A program made the position numbers and the translations under genes. From Pseudoscleropodium purum (taxonomy: Eukaryota; Streptophyta; Bryopsida; Hypnales; Brachytheciaceae), in NCBI GenBank assembly GCA_963969395.1, contig OZ017797.1, positions 10,602,001 through 10,666,000 of the forward strand: a stretch of 64,000 nucleotides of DNA, given 5' to 3'. Positions 36,744-48,900 of this stretch are shown here, one piece after another. Every line of letters begins with the position of its first letter. Positions within the stretch are counted from its first letter, which is position 1. The notes below the pieces were generated by a model. The model saw only the letters and a list, made by a program, of their open reading frames with translations, searched no databases and was not told the DNA's origin.

Positions 36744-39700
36744 TTAGAGATCAGTCCACATGCCATTAAAGAAGTCATCCAACACGGCAGCTCCAGCAGA
36801 TTCATACAGCAATACTCTCTTCCTGAAGTCTCGCAAGGACCGCTTCTCCGCAGATGAAGATTTCTGCAAACCGTCATTACGAGTAAGAACTTGACAACGC
36901 CCATGACAGTGCGCATATGAATGATGAAGAATAATCATATAAATAAGCACAGTACCACAACCTCCATATCTTCTTTTATTTTCTGCTTTCCAGATAAAGA
37001 ACTTCTGTAACAGACAATCTGGTTTAGAGAAAGAAGCTTACGAAGGTCTTCTTGCTGAGCAGTATGTCTGCTACATAGTGAATCCACAGACAATTTGTCT
37101 TGAGAAACCTGTAACAATCAATTGAAGAGGTTACTTCTCCAAGGAGACTACTCTGTCGTGTAAACTACATCCACGGCACATTTGGAAGACCTAGAATCGT
37201 ATCAACATAAATGATGCGTGGCAAAGCTCTTACCGTCCCTCCCAGTGGCCTTCAGTCACCTTCAGCATTCTTCGATATGTATTTGCCTGCATTGACATTA
37301 GGTGATATTAAGTTACCGGAAAATTGAAAGAATTGGTCCTGCCAGTGAGCAAGCCAGCTAAATTATCAAGACAGTTGCAATCTTAGCAAATATCTTAACG
37401 AGTGGCTGTCATGAATGTCTAAATGCTCACCTGTACATCGTTCTTAGGGCCTTCAAATAGAGCCGGGTCTGCAGCTAAGTTACAGAATAGGACTTGATTT
37501 CCTGTTCCAAGACATTAATTTTCAGTCAGCTCATTTTGCACAACTTACTTGCATCAATCAGATTGGTCCAACTAATTACTGAATGTAAAGTGTCCTACAA
37601 ACTTTAGATCTAGAATGAAAAATTTTCTGTTTGCTAGGTAACCCTCTTCAAAAGCAATCTAATCAAATAATTGAACCTGTATTGAGTCGCGAGAGTGTGA
37701 AGTCGATCAGAGAGACGGAGAGGCCATGCGTTTTAACTCGCTTCTCCTGGCCAAGGAATCGGAAGGGTACATGTTCGTGTTGATCTCTTGCCAGAACTAT
37801 ATTGCCCCTGTACACCAACACAAACTATACAATTAGTACAAGACGATGTGAAGTTCAAAGAATCCAATGCGGCTCCTATCTAAGACTTAGCCCGCAGCAA
37901 TGCAAAGAGTGGCTTCAAAACGAACAGTCCGGCAGTCATCCCAAATGGGGTTCTAAGCCTGATCGTAGAATCCATTTTCGAGTAACAAGTAGTGTGTAAC
38001 AGAAATGCCCTCCTATGTAGTATGAAGTTCAAATATAGCCTCGAAATCAAGAAGAGTGGGTAGAAATTGTACCAGTGAAGATCTCGATGTTCGAATTCGC
38101 AAGCCTCCTCTGCTACCGCCAGTGCTAGTACAATCTACATATGAAGCCATTGCGCTCTTAATCAATGAGTTTTTGGGTTGTGAGAAAGAAAGGCTATTTG
38201 AATAGCTCAGAGACATCATTCTGCTTAGAATTCCGTCACAATCGCAGGATTAGACGATGAGGACGCTTCAGCAGATATAAACGGCTGTGATTAAGATCCA
38301 ACACTCGGGCAACTCCTGCAGAAACTTAACAATCATCCCTATAAACGTTCCTGGGAGTTTTAAGTCAACTGCAGTATGACGTGAAGTACGATTCAAAAGT
38401 GAGCCGTGACTTCCTAAAAATAGAAAATGATGCGACTGTCTGATGTCAGCCTACCTGAAGCAAGAGACTTCGAGCTTCATTAAAATTTTCTAGAGCAAAA
38501 CTCTCGAGATCCCTTCCTCCGTCTGTAAGGACAAACACAACATACAACTGCAACCTGACCTCTTTCAGATGGTGGCCTTAGGATCAATATAACTGCAACT
38601 AAGGCTGAACTCTTTGTTCAAACATGGAGATGATTATGAGACATTTTGGATAGGTTTCGAGAATATTTCTTATACAATCCAAGATTTCGGAGCAATGTGA
38701 CAGGGGAGAGAGACAGACGAGACCTGATGATCGGGGAAGATCGAGGGATGATCATTTTCAGACGTGTTAAGGGCATCCCAATCCTCCCAACTTCGGACAA
38801 GCTCAGGATCATAGCAGCCTTGGCAAATTCGCGTGCTGCCAAAAAAAAGATACATTTCAGTGAGCATTTGAGGTTTGAAGATGCCAAGATATTTTATTAA
38901 GTCGTCTGATAGCTAGATGACGTGGGAAAGATTATGGTTCAACGGGCCAGATTACCGCAAATTTACAATGGCACTGTAATAGAATACAATGCATAGAATG
39001 TACCACCGGTCCTCTGTGATTATTATCGAATGGTTGAATTGTCTGACAATAAGAATCTGTGTGGAATTCTGATAAGAGTCTCAATCGAACTTTAAGCAGA
39101 AGTATGTAGAAGTTATCAAAACAAAAATGACAAGGTTCGTACGCTTTTGTCTCGACGAATGAATTGCAGATGTTGGACTCATCTCTCTTTGGCCCACCCC
39201 GCAACTTGTTTAAAGCGTTGGACAAAACAACTTCGCTTAACATTTCCCCTGATGTCTGCAATCAGCAGGCACAAGTAATCATGCAAATGTATAGAATCTC
39301 AAAGTGGTGACCTGATCCAGTTCTGTCCATGGGTTTGGGGAGGTCGACATACATCGAAAATCTTAGCTTCCCAGCATAGTGAACTGAACATGAAGGCTCA
39401 AGAGTAATACCTTCTGGGTTTCTCCATTAACTTGGAAGCTTCCATCCATGGGCACAATCTTAAAGACATTCCCACCTCCTCTAAATGCCTCTCCATATGT
39501 TCCCTCTCCCAGTTTCTTGATCTCCCGTAGATCGCTGGCACAAACGCACAAATGAGTACAAACAGCACTTCGAGGAAGAAAATATCAACCCTAGGGCAAG
39601 CCTTGCAACATAATGAGAAGATACACAACAGGTCAAAGATCACTCACCGTTCACTCACAGATAAACTTAGCTGACAAAAAACAAAATAAACTTTCCCATT

Positions 39701-42408
39701 CACATAGAATATAATTAAAAAGTACAAATAGGCAGAGAGGATTAAGTTCAAATAAGGAAGTGACAGAGGTTCTTACCAGAAATCTGAAAGCGCTTCACTC
39801 AAGGTCAGGATCTCCGTTTGACGACATTCTTGCAGGAGTACATCAAACACTGACAAAGCAACCTCTTCCTCCAACGAAGAATCATGCGCATCTTTTGAGC
39901 ACGGATCTGGTCTGTCCAACTCCACTTCACACTCTTCTTCAGACCCCTCAGACACAGGCGTACAGTGACTAATCTTGCGGAACACACCGTGTATTTCCTC
40001 TTCGGCCTCGTCTTCACCCTCCTCTGATACTGGCGTGCAAACGCTCATCTTGCGGAATATGTTGTGGTTCTCCCCTTCCTGAATATGCAAGGCTTCCATT
40101 CGATTGAGCAGAGAAGCAGTTTCGAAATCAAGAATTGCACCGTCTTCTATAGTACGAATGCCCACTGGAGTTGGTATTTCCTCATCAATGCTACCAACAC
40201 TTTTGCTGTTTCTTCCCTGGCTAGCGGAGTCCGCAGAGGATCTACTGCTCCGTCGTCTCATCGGTTTGTCCCAAGCGTACACATCTGGAGATGGCCGAGC
40301 CAGATCATTTTCTTCGTCGTTGCTGATCCACGAACTAGCTGACAAACGAGAAGAGATCCCCCTCGGCCTAGTCAGATCATTTTCTTCGTCGATGCTGATC
40401 CACGAACTAGCTGATAAACGAGAAGAGATATCCCTCTGCGTAGCCATCTCTGCAGAATGCCTACTGCTACGACGTGTAACGGGCTTGTCTCTAAGTGTTT
40501 CTGGTGAAGGGACATCTTGATCATTGTTGATGCCAGAAAGCCGGAATGGATTGTTCAGCGAAACTCTTTCCTCAATTGTCAACGGTGGAGGAGCAGGTAT
40601 GTGGAATTTTTTGGGCTCCGCTTTACGTAAAGCTCGGTGAGGCGTCTGTAGAGCAGCACTCAGTAACTCACTTTCTGAGAGGTTAGAATTACGCAATGCT
40701 TCATCGAATGCAAAACCGTATTTCAGCATTTGAGATTTTGCGAAATCGAGGCTGTCCCGCATCTGTTGCTGCTGTTGTTGTTTCTTGGCGAAAGGACTAC
40801 AAACAACCTCCTTCTCATCCAAATCAAAAGCATCGACATCTGCAAAGATTGCCCGTTGTTCTTTCACATATGAAGATGGAACACCAGTCCAGGTCCTCCT
40901 GGTATTCTGTTGCACGAGCAACACCTCATGTCAGCAATCCTTCTACTGAAAAGAATACTCGTTCGACGTTTTCCAGAAATCTAGATCGCAAAGCGCTTCC
41001 GAATGAGAGAACATCTAAGTCATTAGGTAGAGGATACTAAAACAGTTTGACCTTCTCTCTTCTCATAAACTGACCGCTGATACCACAGCAACTTCTCTAT
41101 TCGCGCACTTGGTTGGGCTTACTAGCAAGTGGTGTAAGCGTGGCTAAATGTCTTTGGTCTCTGATCGTTGAATGGAAATGAGGTTGCCTTCTGTCATTAT
41201 AGTGGTCTACAATTCTCATTCTGAAATCGTGTAAGAAATTCGTTCATAGTGAAAAAAAAATTATGTCAACAGATAAGGCTCTTGTACCCAAAGCTCTCTC
41301 TACATCTCTCATAAATCACACTCCCCACATATGCTAAATGCTGGAAGTGACGCAAATAGTATCCTCAACCTTCAGTTACTTCATGATTAAAACAGGAACC
41401 GAAACATCTCGCGATACGAGCAACATCAGAAGCTTACCACCACCGTCTGAACTGACTTTTTCTTAAGAAATCCATTTGATGGAGAGCCAAGGATGTTGTT
41501 CGTGAGAGAGGCCAAAGGCTGTCGGTGAGTAGGCACAAGGCTACTTCGTCTTCCTCTGCAATCACATTGAAATGTCCACTATCAGACACTGCAAAGATTT
41601 TGGAAAGCCATTAAAACGACCTCTTGGTATTCCAATACTTGGGGATTGGCTATGGCTAGCATTTCTTACCTGAATGAAAGGGACCGATTGAGCCAACTAT
41701 CTTTCTTCCCTCGACTGCCATTCTTTCCTAAGACAACCCTGTTCTTCGCCCTGCCAATGCCAAAATGTACCAAAGAGAGTCAAACGTTATCTCCGACATA
41801 GGGATGTTGAGTATCAAATTCTTACACCTACTTACCTCGTTGAATTGTAACAATGCTTGCAGCAGACGGTACGCATGGAGCACCACACTTCTTTACTCAT
41901 TCATTTAGATCTTTAGGATGTCATCAACCTGGGAGACTAGACTCCATGGGACGCGGATTGGAAACACGGCATGTATACACGTACCCTTCATCCCTGAAAA
42001 CAAAAACACCATCGGTTCTGCCGCTGCCAAAGATCCCCAACCCCGAAGTCGAGGAATCACGAACTTGGACTCCGGTCTCTTTCATACGGCGTTTATATAC
42101 AGCAGTCACTTTTTTTGCTTCTGGATTGAAGCCATCATCTGCACAAAATCAGAGTTCTCGTAATAAGTCGATATCACATCATCATGCACCTAGCAAACTA
42201 CTCGAAAAAACAAACTGTACATCAACATGAAAGCAACTACAACGAAAGAGAATAGAAATCAATGAATCCATAATGGAGCGAGATGGATACTAAAAGTTCT
42301 ACTCAGTATTGATGCAAACCCATCAGCCTACAGCCTACCAATGGCAGATATTTCAAGGCGTCAATCGGTCAGACACTTACCAAGCGTGGTCTCAGTAACG
42401 CCCATCAT
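36744..42408 (-). CDS. Haspin serine/threonine kinase (histone H3 Thr3), about 818 aa, 15 exons
   Basis: Haspin phosphorylates histone H3 Thr3 at mitotic centromeres and helps recruit the chromosomal passenger complex. Exons: 42408-42381, 42138-41985, 41750-41670, 41555-41438, 40906-39777, 39534-39411, 39255-39143, 38835-38724, 38547-38455, 38134-38073, 37807-37677, 37501-37431, 37286-37234, 37108-37042 and 36863-36744. They sum to 2457 bases and all phases agree. Kinase marks: GEGTYGEAF at 513-521, Lys529, CQGCYDPEL, WEDWDALNTSENDHP, FVLTDGGRDLESF, FEHRDLHWGN (Asp669, Asn674) and the haspin-type DFT (Asp707) instead of DFG. The catalytic set is intact. Exon 5 (the long one) encodes a disordered region with an internal 24-residue duplication. 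The first two exons are the least certain; a separate 5' exon with a strong donor at 41836 may be alternative. Confidence 0.93.
41836..41900 (-). other. Possible alternative first or cassette exon of the haspin gene
   Basis: A short open segment starting at ATG 41900, preceded directly by an in-frame TGA, reads MSKEVWCSMRTVCCKHCYNS and ends at a strong donor, ACGAG|GTAAGT, in phase with the next haspin exon at 41750. It either starts a shorter haspin or is skipped. The exon at 42138-41985 also joins 41750 in phase. Confidence 0.4.
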
Positions 42409-42502
42409 CGTTCTCCGCTTCGATTTCTCAATGCTCGAGTCTGTTCATACGAAAGAAGAATATCTTACTGACAATTAAACCTCCCGTGCCGCAGTAATTT
42501 CC

Positions 42503-42901
42503 ATGACGAAGAAGGACCATAATGATCTAAGAGCAAACACTAATCGTCCTCAAATTCAAGGCGGCAGGGTCTCTAACAAGACTCTTTCCGATCCTCCACA
42601 GAAGAGAGCGAAATTGGAGACCCAACTGAAGGTGGCTCTCCTCCACGAACTAGATTCAACAAGCTACGAAGACGACGAGCTTTTGCACGACGATTCAAAG
42701 AACTCAAACACGCTACAATCGAACTGCCTCGATGACGGCACTCGACATCCAATGTGTAATGCAAAATGCACAGGAAGCATACACGATGCACTTCAAACAG
42801 GAAGTACACAGACCAATTTGGATCAAAATTACGCGAAAGTTGTACCCAGAAGCTGCAATTCAATGAAGTTACTGTGCGAGAAGGAGCATTACAGAAATTG
42901 A
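42503..42901 (+). CDS. Hypothetical 132-aa protein, divergent from haspin
   Basis: An ATG-initiated single-exon frame on the strand opposite haspin, starting 95 bases from the proposed haspin ATG. The product is hydrophilic, with a basic patch PPQKRAKLE that could be a nuclear signal, and Asp/Glu-rich and Asn/Thr-rich stretches. I see no known domain. Balanced sequence continues to about 43130, so the block could instead be the haspin promoter and leader, in which case this ORF would be accidental. Confidence 0.3.
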   Translation: MTKKDHNDLRANTNRPQIQGGRVSNKTLSDPPQKRAKLETQLKVALLHELDSTSYEDDELLHDDSKNSNTLQSNCLDDGTRHPMCNAKCTGSIHDALQTGSTQTNLDQNYAKVVPRSCNSMKLLCEKEHYRN

Positions 42902-43206
42902 CAAAGGAACCACTGTCGGCCGGTCGGTCGATCGATCGGTGATGGTTTGGAGAATGGCGTCGTTCGAAGGCTCACTCGCGCACTTCCCGCGCTGTCTGCC
43001 AGTTTTGAATACGTAACGGAAACCAGCATCTCCGGAGCAGCGGTTCATTAGGTCTTCTCTCTTCCCTCTGCAATTGCACATTCGCATGGTTCTTCGCTAT
43101 TGTGACTCTGTAATTGCACATTTTCAAGGGGCTTCGGGGTTGAGGGTCTTGGTGGAAATGGTTTTAAGTTAAACTTCATTACATCTTTGAAGTAAGCTAA
43201 CAGGTG

Positions 43207-43465
43207 CTTAACCCTTAAAGGATGGGATGGTGACCACGGAAATCATCCTTTTTTTTGGTACTGTATGAAGGATTGGTTTAAAAAATTCTAAAAGCACTCA
43301 TTGGAAGTCAAATAAGACTTCCCCTTTTCACAAAAAATTCCAAGGATGAATAGTTGCACTTTTGTTCTACAGAAAAGGATTCTTTGTCATTTATGAGCCA
43401 AAGAACGTTCGGTGCATCCTTCAAGGATTTTAGAGATCACAATCTTCAGGTCAACCTTATAAAAG
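43207..43465. mobile_element. Repeat family C, copy 3
   Basis: Starts CTTAACCCTTAAAGGATGGG. Contains GAAATCATCC, GCACTCATTGGAAGTCAAAT, GGATGAATAGTTGCACTTTT and ATTCTTTGTCATTTATGA, as in the copies at 24151 and 45369. The right border is vague. Confidence 0.65.
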
Positions 43466-45368
43466 AATTTAGCATGATTAATACAAAACTCAGAAAAATT
43501 GATCTCCATAAATTCAACTTGTCTATACATGGTGTCTAAACAAAACATCAAGCTAAGGGGGACAATATTTAGCCTTGAGATGGATGAGAAAAAAAAAGAC
43601 AATGTAGCACATACAAAAAATTATAAAAAAAAGAAAAACCATAAATGGTCTATTTTCAATTAGTAAAAATATAATAATGAACGTTTCATCTTTAATGTTC
43701 TATTTTCAATTAGTGGAGGGCATTTTTTTAATGCATGTTGTGTGCCATTTAAGTGTAAGAGTTTTACTTTGGAGATACATCATGGCCCATTCATAACCCT
43801 ACCACCTATGGATTTAAAATAGTGACTTGCTAGCTTTCACATTTAGAAATTATAACTGAATTTCCATCATTCCTAAAAGTATGTAACTTCTTGCATTCAC
43901 TATGAATTTCATTCTTCATTCACTAAAAATTCATTGAAAATTCATCCACTACACTAACCAAATCCAATTTTGATTCACTTGGTAAAGCATTGCTTCTTGA
44001 ACTTGTTACCTCAAGGGGTTGGTTGTCTTTATATAGTTGCTATAAGATTCTTGATAATACATTCTTTTGAAATTGGAGATTAGGTTTTAATTTTTCAGAA
44101 TTTATTTGTTATTTTTCTTGCCAAAGAAGTTTTAGACTAAAAATACTATATGTGGGTAAATTACTTAATGTGAGTGGTCTTTATGTAGTATGACGATTTA
44201 GATCTTTTGTAATATATTCATAAATATCAAAAGTTTGATTTTTGTAGATGCATATGGTAGAAAATTATTGTTTATGAAGCAAATAATTAGTCGCAATTGA
44301 ATCATAATCTAATGTCAACAATTGTACACAATATCATATTTTTGTACAAATTCTTTAAATATTGTATAGTAGATGTATAGTGACTATAATTATATTTTAG
44401 AACAATATATTTTTTGAAGGCCTAATTTATTTTTCAAATGGTTTTCAATTTGGTAAAGTTACTCTACTAATTTATTAGGACAATGCTTTGGAAGCTTGAC
44501 TTGTTTTGGTAGAATTCTAGTAAGGTAATTATATCCAATTCCAACCCCTTTCTATATCAACCCTTACAAATTCTTGCCTAAAATGTACTGATTCAATTCA
44601 TGAGAGTTTAGAATTGATTTTGGATACATCTAGTTTCAACACTTTAAAAATTCACATTTTATTTATATGATGTTTATAAAATGTATTAAAATTTTAGAAT
44701 CTTCATTTGACTTTTGATAAGATTCAACAAAATTTCCGCTATTCAATAATCTCTAATATTAAATGAAAATTATCCTATTTTCTTTTGTGCACAATTTTTC
44801 ATTCTTTTGTTGTTCTTAAACCCTAATGACATCCACACTTCTTATTGATGAACCTTTATGAACCTTTTTGGGTGCCTTTATATTGCAATAGATTTGGTTC
44901 TAGGGTAAGAGATCCAAGTGTGCCTCAATGAAGAAGCCCCCCTATTTGTAGCAATATGTACTTGGAATGAACATTTCAAATTTTCTAATATACTATCTAC
45001 TCATACATAATGGCTACAAAATGCAACAAATAGTCACATAGCACATGTAAGGGCTCTTACCTTAGTAAATTCAACTGCTTATTCAAATACATATATATAT
45101 ATATATATATATATAAGTGTAAGATAGAACCACCCATTCTCAACCTTGAATCCTCAACCAATTTTGAAAATAAGTAGACATAGAAAGTCCAAAATGTTTA
45201 GCTTGCATATATGAATACAAAATATATTTTGAGATGCACCATATGAATTTCACATATTTGTATACATTCAAAAAATAATCAATTTAAAGAAATAAATCAT
45301 GATTTTCAATTGTGAATGTATTAAAAATGATTTCATGAGTTAATTCCACTACAAAGTATGTAGAATTG
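43466..45368. other. AT-rich intergenic DNA with an (AT)n microsatellite
   Basis: No gene seen. A pure AT dinucleotide run of about 26 bases lies at 45089-45115. Confidence 0.6.
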
Positions 45369-45603
45369 CTTAACCTTGAAAAGACAAGCTAGTCACTATG
45401 GAAATCATTTGTTTTGGTATTGTGTGAATTGTTGTCTTAGAAAAATGCAAAAGTACTCATTGGAAGTCAAGCTACTATAGAAGACCTCCCGTGTTCACAC
45501 AACATTCAGAGAATGAATAGTTGCACTTTTTTTGTGCATACAGAGATTTTTTTGTCATTCATCAAATAAAAAATGATCGTGACGTCATTTAAGGGTTAAC
45601 CTT
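45369..45603. mobile_element. Repeat family C, copy 4
   Basis: Starts CTTAACCTTGAAAAGACAAG and ends TTAAGGGTTAACC, so the ends form short inverted repeats (GCTTAACCTT / AAGGGTTAACC). Internal phrases GTACTCATTGGAAGTCAAGC and GAATGAATAGTTGCACTTTT are shared with the other copies. Confidence 0.7.
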
Positions 45604-45709
45604 GTAAAGACACTACAGACTGAAGAGTTCTAATGAATGACTTCATTATTAACTATAGAAACAAAGAACCCACCTATTGGTCCAATAATTGGAGTAAGAA
45701 CATCTCTAC

Positions 45710-45961
45710 CATTAGAGGATTTCTAGGGGTCGGAAGGGCCATTTTAGGCTTGTTCCTCCGATGTTATTCCCTTAGCAAATTAAGAACAACCGTTGTCAAT
45801 TTTGTTTTTTTTGAAGGAAAAAAATGCAGAAAAAAAATTGATGACGTGGCAATCGCCATGCCATGTCAGGCAGCAGCTGCAGACTGTTGCAAGGTTGTTC
45901 CCCCGGGGCTAGCAACTCAAGGAACTCACAGTCCTCCAAGGGGGCAGAAAATCTTCTAATG
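45710..45961. mobile_element. MITE family A, copy 5 (252 bp)
   Basis: Begins CATTAGAGGATTTCTAGGGG and ends AAAATCTTCTAATG. Contains GGAAGGGCCATTTTAGGCTT and GATGACGTGGCAATCGCCAT. The GC-richer 300 bases that follow (to about 46260) are not part of the repeat as seen in the other copies. Confidence 0.82.
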
Positions 45962-48900
45962 CCCCTACTTGTACACCTTGACCGGGGTAGGTTTGGTAGG
46001 GGCAAGGAGGCAAAACAGTCCCTATTGTGGCCCGGACTACAACTTCCTAAGCACCGGGCGCCCCAGATTTTTGGCTGGATATTGCAGCTTGGCAAAAATG
46101 GGGAGATTTAGGACCGGACCTGGGGTTGACGAATTTCTGTGTAGGGGCCACTCAGAGTTGGGAGAGCTTTGAAGGCAAATGGACCAATTAGAGTGGAGAA
46201 CATCTAATGCTCTCATTGTAAGCTGGAGTTGTGGTTCCAACCAATAGTGAGGGAATCCCCAAATGTCCAAAATGGTAGTTAGTCTTTGAATTCATTCTTC
46301 AAGTCAAGTTTGCTACATGCTTGAAAAATTTTAGATCATTTGGAATCATACAACATATAGGAAAAAAATAGTAAATGGAAAGGAAGAGAGAATGATTCAA
46401 AAATTCAAAATTGTTAACAATTTATTTATGGAATTGAAAAATGTCAATTCTAATGGTTGTAATGTTGTAATAAACAATCTACACCCAATGTTTTTATTTT
46501 TTTTCCAAATAATATAAAATTGAGTTATTTAAAGGACTTCAAAGTTTGTCTTAAAGTAGAGATTCAATAATGACCTGTAAACTCCTACAAACTAGAACTC
46601 CTCATAACTTTTGAGTCATTAATCAAAATTGAAAGATTCAAAGTTTTCCAAGTACATATAAATCTGGAGAACCAATTTCAAATTTTAATTTCTTAAAAGA
46701 AATGATTTTTAAAGAAGTTTTTTTGCTACCCGTCGAGTAACGAAAAGTACATATTATACAATAACTTTTTAACCATGTAATCAAAAGTTATGAAAATTGT
46801 TGGGCCTTAAAGCTAGTGCTCGAGTACATGTTGTGTTAAAATTTCAGAGAAGAAAAAAAATTTATCCGTAGTGAGTTGCCCAAAATTTCTATGTTGCCAA
46901 AAAACACAATTTAGGCATTAGGGGTTAAATATTCCTTGTCGCCAGGTGCAAAATATGCCAACCATTTGATTTTGGAATTAATATAAAGTCAATTTTGTTA
47001 AATTGAAAATATTTGAATACTCAAGACACTTTTCGATATACCCTTGTGTTCATACATGTCATCATTTTTGGCATTGGAAGTGTGCCAACTTAACAAAATT
47101 GATAATTGTTTTTCTTTTCAATTTCATCAAATTAGTTGTGGAACATATATATTGGAGCCTAAGTCAAATGCTCTACTTGTGTCGCTCAAGACATTGCTTG
47201 TAGGTATATGATTGTAGGCTTATTGGATCTCTAATTGCCATTTTATTATTTATGAGGAATGTGGTTTCATCAATTGTAGAGAGCTAAAGATAGTAGGTAA
47301 GATAAATAAATCTTTGTTCAACAATCTATAATTTATGAATAAATTTATGCACTATTGTAGGATCAGTCTCATTTGTTCAAAAATATAACATTGCTTGGAA
47401 TTAAATTCTTATTTAACTGTTAGAACCTTATAGTTAAGCTATATGTAACTTTGATAAATTATTATACACATGGCATATTTTTCTATCAAATGAAATTGAA
47501 TTTTTTTGTTATCCACCAAATTGTCATATGTGCACAGTGCAACTGGAAATGGTCTTTTAAATCATACAAAGTATTGATATATTTATATCCGGCACACTCA
47601 TTTATCTAATTAGAGCACCAATCTATACCTTTCTAAAACTATCCTAATAAACTCTTCATTCATGATTCATCTCTTTTATTGGTCTCATAGTACTAAGTTA
47701 CTCCTCATCTTCTTATGAGGGCATTCTAGTGGGCATCTTAAATCCAAATAGGAAATTGATTAGAAAAATAAAATAACTCTTGAACGTTAGATGTATAATA
47801 TAATTAGAACATTGAGTGTATTATTTTTGGAAGCACATCAAAAAATTACATAAATTAGACACAATAAAATTGAACTTTGGACTTTGAAAGACCAATTTTT
47901 CATTCTTATAGTAACAATTCATGGTATAATAGTAGGAGCAATTCTTACAGAGCATGGGCAAAATATGGATAGGCTACCTTACTCAACTCTTTGTGCCGCC
48001 CATTCCTAACTATGAAATAATGAAGTGCTAACTACTAGAAGCAATGGCTAGAGATTGAATAAATCAATTAAACACATGCAACTAGACTAAGCTAGAAGCA
48101 CCTAAATGTGACACTTATTCTGAATTGGTAGATCTTGAAGGTAGCTACAAAATAAAATGATGTCAGTTGGTTAGGCAATGGTTTATGAAACCAATACAAT
48201 TAGTTTCATATTTTTTCAAGCTTGTAAGAATATAATACAAATTTTTGAAAACAAGTATATAGATGCACCTATTGTGGACACTAAACCAACACAAAAATGG
48301 GCACAAAAACACCCATAAGCGGCACACTCTAATTTTGGATCATGTATAAGTGATTGGCCAATACAAATGAAAGCAACAACTTCTAAGAATCCCACCTATT
48401 TACTTAGAATCCCTTGTGTTTATTTTGGGTCCACTTGTATTTGGATTTAGGTTCTTTTAAGGTGTTAAAGTATGACTGGTGTTACATTTGTAGCTTAAGT
48501 GGTCGATTAACAATCCTTTAGTGAGGCTTCAAACTACGATTGGGATCCAACTTGAATTTTTAGACTAAGAGGATAGAATTTTGACATGAGGGTACTAACT
48601 AGAGAGACTTGAGAAAATCATAATAGGACTTGGATCGGAACTGGCCCAACTTTTCAATGTGCAAACTTGTTAGAGGAACAACAGAATGGTATGTGATAGA
48701 AGTAAATGAGAGTTTTTGGACCCATGGGGGGGGGGCGCTGTTAATATCTTGAGGTATGATATGATGCCACAATCCAGGGGAGTGGAATATTTTCTATGTC
48801 CACTCAATTTTCGAGTACTGCAAAAGTTAAGACAGGAATATACAAATTTCAAAGTCACCATTTATGGCTCTCATATGCTTGCAAACGAATTACAGCAAGC

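Noticed and set aside
38220..38330. Open frame after GTTTCTGCAG at about 38329, first considered as the haspin HRD exon
   Set aside because: Its translation does not fit the kinase, whereas 38134-38073 encodes the expected LAVAEEACEFEHRDLHW in phase.
45961..46260. Larger element enclosing MITE A copy 5, with CTATTGGT ends
   Set aside because: The apparent ends match over only about 8 bases and other family A copies do not extend this way.
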